NCBI RefSeq assembly: GCF_933775445.1
Contig: NC_065878.1
Span: 9,621,395-9,685,394, forward strand
Direction: 5' to 3'
Source: Argentina anserina
Lineage: Eukaryota > Streptophyta > Magnoliopsida > Rosales > Rosaceae
Length of the DNA: 64,000 nt
In this document: piece after piece, positions 11,766 to 23,115 of the stretch
How positions within the stretch are numbered: the first letter of the stretch is position 1
Layout of the letters: each line of letters begins with the position of its first letter
Translations under genes and position numbers: made by a program
The notes under the pieces: model-generated
What the model saw: the letters and a program-made list of their open reading frames with translations, nothing else
The model's database searches: none
Told to the model about the DNA's origin: nothing

Positions 11766-11969
11766 GCAAGACACCGCTCACATTTGATCCGTCAAGCAAT
11801 CAAGCAAGAAGCCATCAAGCATATTTGTAAGAATATAAGTTCTCTTTAGAGACATTCTCTTTGTCTTTCAATTGTTCTAGCAGAACGATTGCGAGAGTAA
11901 GGCTGACTTAACATAAGGGAGTTTCTAAGGCCGCACGAGTAGCATAGCAAAAGAGTAAGCTCGTGACAG

Positions 11970-11982
11970 TTGGTATCAGAGC
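11970..11982 (+). other. iMet primer binding site
   Basis: ttggtatcagagc, complementary to the 3' end of plant initiator methionine tRNA, lies 2 bp after the LTR. Confidence 0.85.
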
Positions 11983-12012
11983 CGAAGTTCATCAAGAGGC
12001 TAGCTCGACATA

Positions 12013-13276
12013 ATGGTAAAGAATGGCAATCATGTTGGTAGTGTTTCCGACGACACGCAAGAGAAGGGTAATGAAGAACTTGTCAACCCGACGGTTCCAA
12101 AGAATGAACGTGTCAAGGACATGTTAGCTATAATCGACTCACGACTAACACAAGTGGAAGAGAGCGTGAGTGGCATGGGGGCCCAGGTGGAAGATTTGGA
12201 GGCGGAGGACGCCGCAATCCACACTGCGATCAAGGGCATGATGCTCAAGCAAGAGGAGTCCTTGCGGGGTGAGATAGACAAAGTTCGTGAAGAGTTCTTG
12301 GGGGGACTCGCCCGGATGCATGAAGTGCAAGAAATTGAGCGCAATAGCATGCTTGCACGTATGGAGGAGATGCAGGCAGATCTTTCCCTATGCAAGCGCG
12401 CAATAGCCGTGGGGGCTAACACCAGCAGCAGCGTAGATGCCAAGCGGATCGAGGTGCCAAAGTCAAAGAGCTTCGGAGGGATGCGCAACGCTCGAGAAGT
12501 AGAAAACTTCTTATGGGAGCTAGATCAATACTTTGGGGCCATAGGCATCATGGAGGAAGATGCCAAGATAAAGACTGCGACTATTTATTTCACTGATACC
12601 GCCATGTTATAGTGGAGGAGATGTCGAAAGAGGTACGTGCACCATCTCTACCTTTGATGACTTTGCTAAAGAGCTTAAGAAGCAATTTTATCCTGAGAAT
12701 GTCGAGGATGCGGCAAGAGCTCGCTTGCGAAGGCTCAAGCACATGGGGTCTATTCGTGATTACATTAGAGATTTCACTAACTTGGTGCTTGAGATTCCCG
12801 ACCTATCCGACAAGGATGCTTTCTTCAATTTCATGGATGGTCTCCAATCATGGGCCAAGACGGAGCTAAGGCGACGAGGAGTGCAAGACCTTGCTACCGC
12901 CATAGCCGTGGCCGAAGGCTTAGTTGATTTCTCAAGTCCAAGAGAGTCCACCAAGCCCAAGGAGAAGAAGAGGAACTATGCCAAAGGTGGGGGAGACAAA
13001 AGCCAACGCACGGAGGAGCCCCACCGTGACAACTACTCGGCAAGATTCAAGGACAAAGGCAAGTCAAGGGACATGCGGAGCTCGGACAAGCCTAATGACA
13101 ACACGTGCTTCCTATGCGATGGTCTGCATTGGGCTAGGCATTGCCCACAAAGGAGAGCTCTAAGCGCACTCTTAGGAAGTCATCAAGGAAGGAGTGAAGC
13201 CGAGGGTGGCAATGAAGGTGCACATTTGGGGTCTTTGCATGTGCTCAATGCAATCCGCTCTACACCTGAGGTCTAA
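12013..13276 (+). pseudogene. gag of the chromodomain Ty3 element, broken
   Basis: The ATG at 12013 starts a 199-codon frame with a long charged region likely to form a coiled coil (repeated E/K/M from about residue 30 to 130). The gag core follows (VENFLWELDQYFGAIGIMEE). A stop at 12610-12612 replaces what is probably a Trp codon after TDTAML, and a frame change follows. The second half (12725-13276) ends with a knuckle CFLCDGLHWARHC, a CX2CX3HX4C variant. It would package element RNA. It is non-functional because of the stop and frameshift. Confidence 0.75.
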
Positions 13277-13285
13277 GCCAAATGT

Positions 13286-13687
13286 TTGCTCTTCACGGAT
13301 ATCAGCATAAGTTGGAAGCCAACAACGGTAATTCTCGACATGGGGGCAACCCACAACTTCATTTCCATTGAGGAGGCACGCAGGCAAGGACTAAAGGCGA
13401 GCAATGGAGGGGGCTCCATCAAGGCGGTTAACTCACCTGCCCGCCCCATACAAGGAGTAGCTCGAGGAGTCAAGACAAGCGTGGGATCTTGGTGTGGGAT
13501 CCTAGACTTCTTGATAGTACCGATGGATGACTACAAGGTAGTCTTGAGGTTGGAATTTCACGATCAAGTCAAGGCATTCCTGGTGTCATTTGTCAATAGC
13601 TTATGCATAATGGATGGCGAGAAGTCGTGCGTGGTGCCAACAACCCGAGGAGCAAAGCAAGACATCAAGGTGTTGTCGGCATTGTAA
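13286..13687 (+). pseudogene. Protease region of the chromodomain Ty3 element
   Basis: The retropepsin motif reads VILDMGATHNFIS. The catalytic D is kept but the following S/T is M, so the triad is D-M-G. This follows the gag knuckle by about 190 bp. A stop (13685-13687) precedes the RT lead-in. Confidence 0.65.
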
Positions 13688-13723
13688 TTCAAGAAAGGCA
13701 TCAAGAGGGAAGAGGAGAGCTAC

Positions 13724-14661
13724 TTGGCTATCCTTAGTGAGTTCAATGACGAGGAGCCAAGACCAAAAGATTACATGCCCAAGGAGATAGCTACAGTTCT
13801 TAAGGAGTTCAAGAATGTATCACCCACGGAGCTGTCCAAGAAACTACCCCCAACGAGAGAGATCGACCATGAGATATTGTTGGAACCAAGGACCAAACCA
13901 CCTACCATGGGCGCATACCGCATGGCGCCCCGGAGTTAGCGAAGCTAAGGAGGCAATTGAAGGAGCTTTTGGAAGCGGGGTTCATTAGACCTTCGAAAGC
14001 CCCATTCGGTGCCCCGGACTTATTCCAAAAGAAGAAGGACGGATCTCTACACATGTGCATCGACTATAGGGCGCTCAACAAGATAACGGTAAAGAACAAA
14101 TACCATATCCTTCTCATCGCCGATCTCTTTGATCAATTGGGTCATGCACGCTACTTTTCAAAGTTAGACCTTCAATCGGGATATTACCAAGTGCGCATTG
14201 CAGAGGGAGATGAGCCGAAGACCGCATGCATCACAAGGTATGGTTCTTATGAGTTCTTAGTTATGCCTTTTGGTCTAACTAATGCACCTGCGACATTTTG
14301 CACCTTGATGAACAAGTTATTCCACCCCTATCTCAATCGGTTCGTCGTCGTCTACTTGGACGACATAGTGGTGTATAGCAAGACCTTGAAAGAGCATGTG
14401 GAGCACTTGCGGGAAGTGCTTAAGGTATTGCGGTAGAACTAGGTATACATTAGGATGGAGAAATGCTCATTCGCTAAGCCGGAAGTGTCGTTCTTGGGGC
14501 AGAGAATCAAGGACGGCAAGCTTATGATGGAGGATTGCAAGGTGCATTCCATCCAAGAATGGGAGTCACCCACCAAGGTACATGACTTAAGATCTTTTCT
14601 TGGGCTAGTTAACTATTACCGCCACTTTATCAAGGGATACTCAGCGAGGGCTGCACCATGA
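13724..14661 (+). pseudogene. Reverse transcriptase of the chromodomain Ty3 element
   Basis: The lead-in ([15 protein letters not shown]) is in one frame up to 13939. The main RT frame (13957-14436) has [48 protein letters not shown] and the catalytic YLDDIVVYS. After stops near 14436, the thumb part continues (MEKCSFAKPEVSFLGQRI, LRSFLGLVNYYRHFIKGYS). The catalytic core itself looks intact, so damage is limited to a few stops. Confidence 0.8.
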
Positions 14662-14727
14662 ACCGACCTTCTCAAGAAGAACAAGGCATGGGAGTGGACA
14701 TCGGAGTGCCAAGAAGCCTTTGAAGAC

Positions 14728-15261
14728 TTGAAGAAAGTGATATGTGAAGTGCCCGTACTTAGCCTACCCGACCACGCCAAGCAATATGAGGTGCACACAG
14801 ATGCTTCCGACTTTTCCATTGGCAGAATACTCATGCAAGAAGAACATCCAATTGCTTATGAGAGTCGGAAGCTCAATGACACGAAACGGCGCTACACTGT
14901 GCAAGAGAAGAAGATGACTGCCATCATCCATTGCCTTCGAGTGTGGCGACATTACTTGCTTGGGACCAAGTTTGTAATCATGACCGACAATGTAGCAACA
15001 AGTTACTTCCAAACCCAAAAGAAGCTAAGTCCAAAGCAAGCAAGGTGGCAAGACTTCTTGGTGGATTTTAACTACACCATGGAGTACAAGCCCGGAAAGG
15101 CGAACGTAGTAGCGGACACACTAAGCCGCAAGGCGGAGTTTGCGAGCATTTCGCAAGTCACTAGCCCATTGCTAAGCAAGATCAAGGAGGGACTAAGGGT
15201 ATACCCTCAAGCACAAAGCCTCATTACCTTAGTAAAGGAAGGCAAAACTCGGAGGTTTTAG
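14728..15261 (+). pseudogene. RNase H domain of the chromodomain Ty3 element
   Basis: Motifs HTDASDFSIGRILMQE, YTVQEKKMTAIIHCLRVWRH, MTDNVATSYF and NVVADTLSRK appear in order and spacing for Ty3 RNase H. The frame is open for 177 codons and stops where integrase should begin. Confidence 0.8.
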
Positions 15262-16010
15262 CAAGACGATGACCTTCTCTACACGAGAGGCCGCTGCATC
15301 TACGTACCAAAGTAGGGCAGCTCACGAAGGGAGCTAACCAAGGAATGCCATGATTCTAAATGGGCCAGCCACCCAGGTATAAACGCACACTTGCCTTGTT
15401 AAAGTCCATGTATTATTGGCCTAGGATGTGGGACGGGGTCGAAGAGTATGTGCGGACATGTCTAGTTTGCCAACAAGACAAGGTAGTCTAGCAGCAGTCG
15501 GGGGGCTTGCTAGACCCCTTACACATTCCTGAGAGACCATGGGAGAGTGTCTCTATGGACTTCATCACTCTCCTGCCGAAGTCCGAAGATTTTGGGAGCA
15601 TCATTGTCGTGGTGGACAGATTCAGCAAGTATGCAACCTTCATGGCCTCATCAACCAACTGCACAGTGAAGGAGACAGTAAGGCTATTCCTACACAATGT
15701 AGTTAAGCTTTGGGGAGTTCCAAAGAATATTGTCAGCGATAGAGACCCGCACTTCACAGGGAGATTTTGGACGGAGCTGTTCAAGATGCTGGGGTCAGAC
15801 TTGAATTTTTCAACAAGCTTCCATCCACAAAGTGACGGTCAGACAGAACATGTCAATGCTCTCTTGGAGCTATACTTACGACACTACGTGAGTGCCAACG
15901 TGGTGCATTTTTCCTACAACTTGCAGCAAAGCGAGGCCAATAACAAGAGTCCTTTTGAAATTTTGTTGGGACAGCAGCCTACTACCTCTCCATCCTTTGC
16001 CACTCACTAG
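15262..16010 (+). pseudogene. Integrase core of the chromodomain Ty3 element
   Basis: The zinc-finger part is only readable across stops (C...C in the VCQQ region, about 15450-15475). The catalytic core is clear from 15507: MDFITLLPKS (first D), IVSDRDPHFTG (second D) and FHPQSDGQTEHVNALLE (E). Some text normally found after NALLELYLRHYV is missing or altered, and the frame ends at a stop (16008-16010). Confidence 0.75.
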
Positions 16011-16568
16011 GAAGGGAAGAGTCCAGTCACATTCAAGTTCGCCAAGTCATGGCATGAGCAAGCGGAGTTAGCTCGAGCGGCTTTGCACAAGGCTGCCAAG
16101 AGGATGAAGAAGTGGGCGGACAAAAAGAAGAGGCATGTCGAGTTCAAGGAAGGGGACCTTGTACTTATGAAACTCTTTCCGCAGCAGTTTACGGCCTTTA
16201 GGAAGGTGCACAAGGGACTGATTCGTAGGTATGAAGAGCCATTTGAAGTTATCAAGCGCATAGGCAAAGTTTCATACAAGCTCAACCTCCCGCCCAAGTT
16301 GATGATACACCCGGTCTTCCACGTGAGCATGTTGAAGCCATACAATGAGGACGAGGAAGACCCATCAAGGGGGATATCGGATCGGGCACCTACGGCGGTG
16401 ATCACCAACTTCGATAAGGAAGTAAATGAAGTACTCGCATATCGGGTCATACTGCATAGAGACATACCAAGTTACAAAGAGTACCTCATCAAGTGGAGAG
16501 GTCTGCCCGATACGGAAGCAAGCTGGGAGTCCGAGGATACGCTTTGGCAGTTCAAGGACAAAATCTAG
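16011..16568 (+). pseudogene. Integrase C-terminus and chromodomain
   Basis: The GPF/Y-like module (DLVLMKLFPQQ, RRYEEPFEVIKRIGKVSYKL, HPVFHVSMLKPY) is followed by a chromodomain ending YLIKWRGLPDTEASWE. Chromodomains direct such elements to particular chromatin. This part is open for 161 codons to the stop at 16566-16568, only 32 bp before the 3' LTR. Confidence 0.8.
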
Positions 16569-16600
16569 CAATACAACGAAGCGCGATGAGGGAATCACAA

Positions 16601-16796
16601 TGAAAGCATCACGCCAAACTTAGCCAAATTTTACCTTGAGCATTCTAGGCGGATCCAGAATATGGCATAACTCTTTGGAAGATCCTAGAAGGTGTTGGAA
16701 GTCTCAAGAAGCCTTTGGACATCTCCGGAGAACCATGGAGAGGCTAAGGGAACAAGACTATTCCAGAATTCTCTAGAATACTCAAGGAAGATCTTA
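16601..16796 (+). repeat. 3' LTR of the chromodomain element, first piece
   Basis: It is nearly identical to 11461-11660 (cgccaaactta...caaggaagatctta), apart from a 12-bp deletion and a changed start (tgaaagcatcacgcc). It is interrupted at the TTA used by the PIF/Harbinger insertion. Confidence 0.85.
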
Positions 16797-19115
16797 GGAA
16801 GTGTTTTGGGTAAGGGACTTGGAAGAGGGAGATGACATTTTGAAGGGATTTCAAATCCCCGTGGAGAAATCCCTTATTTGGCAAAAAAAACGGGGAGGGA
16901 CTTTGATTACCCGGGATTTTAACGAGGAATATTAGAAGGGATTTTCATTAAGAAAACTTCCGCCCCTAAGTTCCGTGTCGATAGGTGGAATTTTAAAATT
17001 CCATTTCGCCAGGAGCCAGTCTCGATTTCTCGCTCTCTCTACTCTTGGCATCGCTTGTCTTCAGGTTTGATCTCCACCTTGGGCTTTCATTTCTCTCTGT
17101 ATTCTAGGATTAAATTGTTGAGTTTGGTATCTTTTTGATCTCCAATTTGATCGATTTCATCTGTGGTTACAGTTGGGGGAATTTGTATTAAGCCGTATCC
17201 CTCCTCCAAATTTAGCCTCTTCAGGCGTAACCTTCAGAAATTCCAAAGAAGCGTCATTTTTTCCGGCTCCATCGCTCATCTCCAGGTTTTTTGTTCTTCA
17301 TTTGCTTATGTGATTTCTCAAACAAATTTAATGCCAATTGATGGCTTGCATTCATTCAATCTTAGGGATGTTGATTGTTTGCTGTGTTTTGAGTTCTGGG
17401 TTTCAAACATGTGAGTAAATAATATGCTCAATATTCATGATTCAATCTTATAAAGCCCGGATTGTAAGTTTCAATATTATAAAGCTCAGTTTGATGGTTT
17501 GATTTTCCTTTTTGAACTGCTATTCTTACTGGGTGTGGTGTGGTTTTGCTGAATTATATATTTTTTGGTGTGTTATGATGCTGTGTTGTTAGTGGCTTAA
17601 TATATAAAGTTGTATGCTGGTTTCAGTTTGAAAATTTAAAAGAAGTGAATGTATAACAGAGGGAAATGACATAGATGAATGATATTCTGTGTGGAAGTTC
17701 CAATTATTGTTTGTCTTTTGCTCTCGAGCCCAGAGGCTTTCTTCTTGTTATTGACTCTTATCCCTGCCCTTCTCCCTTTCTTCTTCTCTATTATTACAAT
17801 TCCATTTCAAAATTAAAGTTCCATATATATTTACCTGGAAGGAGCAAACTGGATGACTCATCCTTCATCCTCATGGGCAAAGGTTGGTATACATTTGTTT
17901 TAATTTGGATGCACTTCTCCTAGATTGACCAGAAAATTGAACTGAACACACAAGCATCTTGATACAATTCAATACTAACTGTTCCGATTGGTAAATTTGC
18001 AGGCCTGAGTGCCAGTTCAGTTAGTTTGTGCATTATGGTCAATGAATATGTTCTTTTTGTATAGATAAAAAGTAATTACAGACTTATAAAATTTTCTTTT
18101 GGTCTAAAGACTTGTATGTTTGCTAGAGTCATTAATTAGTGTGAAAGAAGTATGAGCAGTAATGCATCATTCAAGTAATTCATATCAAGAGACGAGATTT
18201 AAATCAACTAATTAAATGAATCTCTCCTCGTTCATTGATTTGAATCAAAATAGTCCGATGCTCAACTGTGGTGCAGTGTTAGTTTTCAGTTGTTGGATTA
18301 TGATTGCATTTATTCAGGAAGTAGTGGTGCTTCATTTAACAATTATCAGGAATTAATTTAGAAACTGTTATTGTGAAGAAGAAAAAATGATGTTGACTAT
18401 GTTATGATGTCTACTACATCCTTGACTCGTATTGAAATGTATATTTCAGGCATAGCAAATACCATGGATCTCCCAGAAAAGTTGCTTCCTCGTATTTCAA
18501 GTCGGCTTAGAGGAATTGATGCATTTGAAAAACAAGCTATAAAGTTTACTTCAAGAAAGGTTGGTATATCCTTTCTGTTTCATTAGGAGATTAAATTTGA
18601 TCCTTGATTTTTGACATTATTTAAACATGTTTCTAGGTAGCAGCTATTTCTGGAGATGCTCGTTGTGCATTGGAGATATGCAGGCGTGCAGCTGAAATCA
18701 CATCTTACTGCATATTGAAGTCTAATGCCATAAAATTTTGAACTCATATGTTATTGTTGTCATGTTTGATATGTTATCAATTTTCTTAGAATATTTGACA
18801 TTTTAATATTATAAATGTAAGTACATTGTGGATCCAAATTGTGATGGAGACTTCAATGGTTGCATGTTTAGAATTATTTGGTGATACAAATTTCTCATGT
18901 TTTATGATAATTTGGTTAAAAGAAAATAATTATTTTTTAAAACATAAATATGTTTACAAATTCCATGATTAAATTCTTTTTATCAAATAAATTACCCAAA
19001 CAAGTCATTTTAATAATTCACTCACTAAGTCCCTTCATTTTAATATCTTATCACCTTGAAATCCCTTCATTTTAAAATCCCTTGTCACTTTCAAGTCCCT
19101 TACCCAAACACAACC
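16797..19115. mobile_element. PIF/Harbinger-type transposon carrying an ORC1 gene fragment
   Basis: It is flanked by TTA on both sides (16794-16796, 19116-19118), the PIF/Harbinger target duplication, and splits an LTR whose intact copy is at 11461. The left end is GGAAGTGTTTTGGGTAAGGG and the right end inverted is GGTTGTGTTTGGGTAAGGG. Similarity continues inward (gacttg...gaagggattt). At 2319 bp it has no transposase frame. Its inside holds intron/exon-like host DNA, including ORC1 at 18450-18741, so it is a non-autonomous, gene-capturing element. The segment 16980-17920 looks like a 5'-UTR or exon/intron region of an unidentified gene. Confidence 0.82.
18450..18741 (+). pseudogene. Captured fragment of ORC1 (origin recognition complex subunit 1)
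   Basis: Exon-like text at 18450-18559 encodes GIANTMDLPEKLLPRISSR and then LRGIDAFEKQAIKFTSRK. After a short GT-AG intron (18560-18636), the next exon encodes VAAISGDARCALEICRRAAE. This matches the AAA+ ATPase region of plant ORC1, the DNA-licensing subunit. A stretch of roughly 20 residues expected between the two ISSR occurrences is absent, consistent with deletion between the short repeats. An acceptor-like ttcag precedes the first exon. Introns are kept, so capture was of genomic DNA. The frame ends at TGA (18739-18741). No full gene is present. Confidence 0.72.
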
Positions 19116-19118
19116 TTA

Positions 19119-19271
19119 GAGTTGTGTAGAATTGTATAGGATTCTCTAGAGTCAGCTACATTGTACATAGTCCTAGAATTCTCTAGAACTAGTAATGTAG
19201 GAGGAGGAGGCCTAAATAGCAAGACACATCTCACATTTGATTCGTCAAGCAATCAAGCAAGAAGCCATCAA
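19119..19271 (+). repeat. 3' LTR of the chromodomain element, second piece
   Basis: It continues the LTR (gttgtgtagaattgtatag...gaagccatcaa) and matches 11668-11820. The TATA region is altered to ggcctaaatagc. It is interrupted after atcaa by the next insertion. Confidence 0.85.
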
Positions 19272-19533
19272 TGTAATATCCCACATCGGCCAACGGAGAG
19301 AGGGTGATGCGTCTTATATGTACATGCCCACCTCTATCTAACGCGAGGCCTTTTAGGGGCTCAATGGCTTCGGAGCAGAGGAGAACTCCGAAGTTAAGCA
19401 TGCTTGGCCCAGGGCAATCCCAGGATAGGTGACCCGCTGGGAAGGTGCTTCTGAGCTCCCAAAAACAAAACCGTGAGGGCTATGCCCAAAGCGGACAATA
19501 TCGTGTTACGGCGGAGCGGTCCGGGTCTTGACA
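19272..19533 (+). repeat. Cassandra-type LTR (262 bp)
   Basis: It begins TGTAATATCCCACATCGG and ends GGGTCTTGACA. It carries 5S rRNA-like sequence in its middle, the hallmark of the Cassandra TRIM family, and is followed by an iMet primer site. Confidence 0.78.
19380..19450 (+). promoter_or_regulatory. 5S rRNA-like segment with Pol III internal promoter boxes
   Basis: gaactccgaagttaagcatg (box A region) is followed by aggataggtgacccgctggg (box C region), in the spacing of plant 5S RNA. The 5' third of a 5S gene is not recognisable, so this is not a true rRNA gene. In Cassandra this segment may recruit TFIIIA and Pol III. Confidence 0.7.
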
Positions 19534-19535
19534 GT

Positions 19536-19548
19536 TGGTATCAGAGCC
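19536..19548 (+). other. iMet primer binding site
   Basis: tggtatcagagcc lies 2 bp after the Cassandra-type LTR. The same site type is used by Tekay/Del chromoviruses, so it is the likely junction of the two parents. Confidence 0.8.
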
Positions 19549-22229
19549 TAAGTGCGTATTTGGCGATTATCAATACCATCCAGGAGCGATGATCCGACTG
19601 CAGGCGGGCTCCCATCACATGCTCCTCGGTATAGATATGTTGTCGGGTACGCGAGAGTGTTAGGAGCCATACCATATGGTTTGGTCCTTTAGAGAGTATC
19701 GTGATGATACTCCGATGATTCACCTTCATACGAAATTCCATGATTGATATCAGTTGGATCTATTTTGTCGAATTCGAGACTTCACATATATGACTGAGTG
19801 TTAATTGTTGAATGGTGATGAATTTGGGAAAACGGCCGTGGACAGGGCCGAGGACGGACGAGAGGTCGAGGCCGAGTTAGGGCTGCAGGCCTAGTCCGCA
19901 ATGTGGAGGACCTTTATGAGGAGGTTGCTCCACTGGAAAGACAAGTTGATCTTGTTGCTATCGTTAGAGATGATAGTCGTGTGTTGAGGTTGATCAAGGA
20001 CATGAGTGAGCTACTAGTGCTGTAATTTCATGACGCTTGGATCATATGGTAACGGACCATTGGATCGAGACTATTGGGACTTACTTGGTGATGATTGAGT
20101 ACTCTGGGTTAGAGAAGAAGATGATAGCCACATTCATTTATTGATAGTTGGCAGTGGAAGGGTTAGGATTGATTCCTACGTCTATGAGAAACTCTTTATG
20201 TGTCACTTCGCTTTTGGAGTGTTCCTCGAAATTGGAGACAATGAAAGGCTTGTCCTGTTGTGATTGGAAGTAGAGAGTTCTCTGCTTATTTGATAGTGAT
20301 TCCGGACCACACTATGATGTGATCTGAGGAATTGATTGGTTGAGGCCGCAGTACGCGGTGATTGATTGTGTTGACGTGATGAGTTCATTCATAGACCCAG
20401 AAAATCAGTGTTTCATTACCATTGCTTCAAAACGGTTAATGCCATGAGAGCTTGAGTCAGGGCATATGTCGAGTAAGTGGATCTGAAGTAGCTATCATAG
20501 ACATCGTTGTGATATCAGAGTAAAGTGAGACGTTTCAAGAGATATTGTGTTATAGCCCCTACAGCGAAGATGCCGTATGGATGGGACAAATGAATTCAAA
20601 GACTTAATGACTGGTGCGATCAGCTTAGAGAGGCTACAATACTCCCTGAGTTGACATGCGATCCAAATACTGGAATGCAAACAGGTTTGAGTATATAGTT
20701 TCCTATCAGGACAGAGAACTATCAAGGAGTCTTGATAGAGAGCGTTGACCCTATGTTGAGGGAGGTTCAGTGTTTAAAGGTTGAGGACTAGATTTTAGTT
20801 ATGCAACTAATCTAGAGATGTGTAGACCATAGGTTGGAGGTGGTTAACGAAAATTGTCGTGACTAGCATCACTAACGTTATTGATAACAGAGGGGTAGGG
20901 CGTGTGATACGTCCTTAGGGTGGTAATACAATTATTGAATTGAGATTCACATTTTGTCGACGTGACATTCCAAACTTGTTTTGGTTCGGCTATAGACAAT
21001 TGATGTTACGCATTAATATTGGCTGAGTAAGAAATATAAGGTGATGGAGAAATCTCAACGTGGCGATATGAATTAATTATTTGCTAGATGAGCATTTAAA
21101 TGAGAACGCTTATCTTTCAGGATTTAATCATTTTGGTATTGGAGATTGGAACTTCACAATGCCTCAGGTCCAAATGAGACGCAATGACGGTGAAGTAACT
21201 CTATTGAAGGTAAGGTATGAGATGACCTTAGCTTAATGGTGTTTTGACGAATTTTTCGTGACAAGCACCTTCCAACCGGTAAAGAAATGGTTGAAAATCA
21301 AATTTTCTTTTCAAGTGCAAGTGGTGTTAGTATGGGAAGACTTAGATGCTCTTCTTCCCTCTATGCATCAGATTTTTATTGTTGGATAAGGCGAAGTTGA
21401 CTGAAGTGTTCAACAAGGGATAATTCTACAATAAAGAGTAATCAATTATATTGCTGTTCGCAGAGAAGTTATGTTGGCCGAATGTGTCGGCCATGAGAGT
21501 TCTTAATGAAAGTAAAGAAACAACTGTTTAGAGTGGTGGTGTAGCAACCATTTTTGGGTTGATTTTGAGGAGACAATAGACCTAATAACCAGCTTCTGTT
21601 GTTGAATTAATTGCAGAACTTATTAGTACTACGACGGTGGGGGAAATCAATATGTTAGATAATGCCACTGGGGCATTTGTGTGGAATCGTATGTCATGAA
21701 TTTGAGGCATATATGAACTAGGGGGTAAAGTATATCGCGGTCGCGGTCTTGTAGGATTTTGCGCTGTAAATTCGCTTAATTTTCATGTTCCACCGTTGTG
21801 GGATAAATACCACCTTGGTCTGACTTGTAAATTGTGGCACACCACTCAGGAAAGCAAGAAGCTGAAATTAATTTTCGACGGTAAGTTTTGATAAGAGGGG
21901 TAGGATGCGTGATGCATCTCTCTCTTGTGGTGGTGGTAGAATTTTCTACAACCTTTTGCGTATATTAGTCAATTCTCTGGTGAACTGTTTGAGAGTAATT
22001 CTTAGTCCAAGGTGGTGATTCTGTGGTGGTTGTGAACTCGATGAGTTAAGATTTCCTTATCGTGTTGCCGATACAAATAGGGTACTTGGGTGGGTATCAT
22101 GCACGACAGTTACCATTCCAGCGTCGACATGGTACCCTATGAGGCACTTATGGTAGACCATGTCGATCTCCGATCTGTTGGGCCAAAGTTGGTGATGATG
22201 CACTGATGGGCCCAGAGGTGGTTCAGGAA
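19549..22229 (+). pseudogene. Heavily decayed gag-pol of a Tekay/Del-type chromovirus
   Basis: A basic Gly/Arg-rich start is readable near 19815-19890 (ggccgtggacagggccgaggacg). A protease tail can be read at about 20284-20400 (YDVI, then GIDWLRPQYAVIDCVD). RT, RNase H and the integrase core cannot be read in any frame over 20400-22200, because stops and rearrangements are too dense. The space (about 2.7 kb) is also shorter than a full gag-pol, so large deletions are inferred. Confidence 0.5.
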
Positions 22230-22748
22230 ACCACTGAGAAGATCTCGATCACTCGGAATAGAATCCGGACCGCACAGAGCAGACAGAAGAGCTATGCAGA
22301 CTTGAAGAGAAGACATAGAATTTGAGATCGGTGATCATGTGTTCTTGAAAGTTTCACCCATGAGGGGTGTAATGAGATTCGGCAAGAAGGAAAAGTTGGC
22401 ACCGAGGTGCGTTGGGCCCTTGAGATACTTGAGAAGGTGGGCGAACTAGCATATCGACTAGCCTTGCCTACTAGCATGTAGGGCGTGCACAACGTCTTCC
22501 ACATTTCCATGTTAAGGAAGTATGTATCAGATGAGTCACATGTGATTGATCATAGCACCATTGAGGTGAAGGAAAATGCTACATTTGTTGTCGAACCGGT
22601 TCGTATTTTGGATAGATCCACAAAGAAGCTTCGGAGGAAAGACGTGGAGCTAGTCAAGGTATTATGGAGTCACCATGACGAGGGTGATGCATCTTGGGAG
22701 CTAGAGTCAGACATGATAACCAGATATCCACAGTTGTTTGTTGAGTGA
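22230..22748 (+). pseudogene. Integrase C-terminus and chromodomain of the Tekay-type element
   Basis: Readable text includes RTAQSRQKSYADLKRRHREF, then EIGDHVFLKVSPMRG and GPLEILEKVGELAYRLALP, the GPY/F module. A stop precedes HNVFHISMLRKYV. The last 87 codons are open and end in a chromodomain-like VLWSHHDEGDASWELE and the stop at 22746-22748, 40 bp before the right LTR. This is the usual end of a Tekay/Del polyprotein. Confidence 0.75.
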
Positions 22749-23107
22749 GCTTGAATTTCGGGACGAAATTCCTTTAAGGGGGGTAGATTGTAATAACCCC
22801 AATTTTTTCAAACAATATTTGATTTGAAATAAATTCTATAAAGTTTTGAAATTCATTTAAATTGAATTCGATTTGTTTGCAAACGTTACGAAACGGAAAC
22901 GGAAACGTTCCGAGAATGTTTAATAAGAAAACGTTACGTTTCCGAACGAATTTACCGACTTTTATTTCGTCGTTCGGTTGTGGAAACTTTCTTCACGAAA
23001 GTTGTAGAGCTCGTCGATACGAGTTCGTGAGCATGTGACGCGTTCTAATCGGACGATGTATATGAAAGTTATTAACGATACAAGTTAGTGTCCGATTTAA
23101 AAAGGGG

Positions 23108-23115
23108 TATATAAG
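23108..23115 (+). promoter_or_regulatory. TATA box in the Tekay-type LTR
   Basis: tatataag lies within aggggtatataagg and is followed 50 bp later by a pyrimidine-rich leader. Confidence 0.5.

Larger units (their letters stand above)
11461..11968 (+). repeat. 5' LTR of the chromodomain Ty3 element (508 bp)
   Basis: It begins TGTCACATCCCGCC and ends CTCGTGACA, directly before the primer site. It matches the split 3' LTR over its whole length. It is rich in repeated agaattctctag-like palindromes. Confidence 0.88.

Noticed and set aside
11970..11982. tggtatcagagc sites as tRNA gene ends
   Set aside because: No cloverleaf is present. They directly follow LTR ends at three places, so they are primer sites.
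19380..19450. 5S rRNA gene
   Set aside because: Only the middle and 3' part of 5S is similar and the 5' third is missing. It lies inside an LTR with a primer site after it, so it is a Cassandra LTR.
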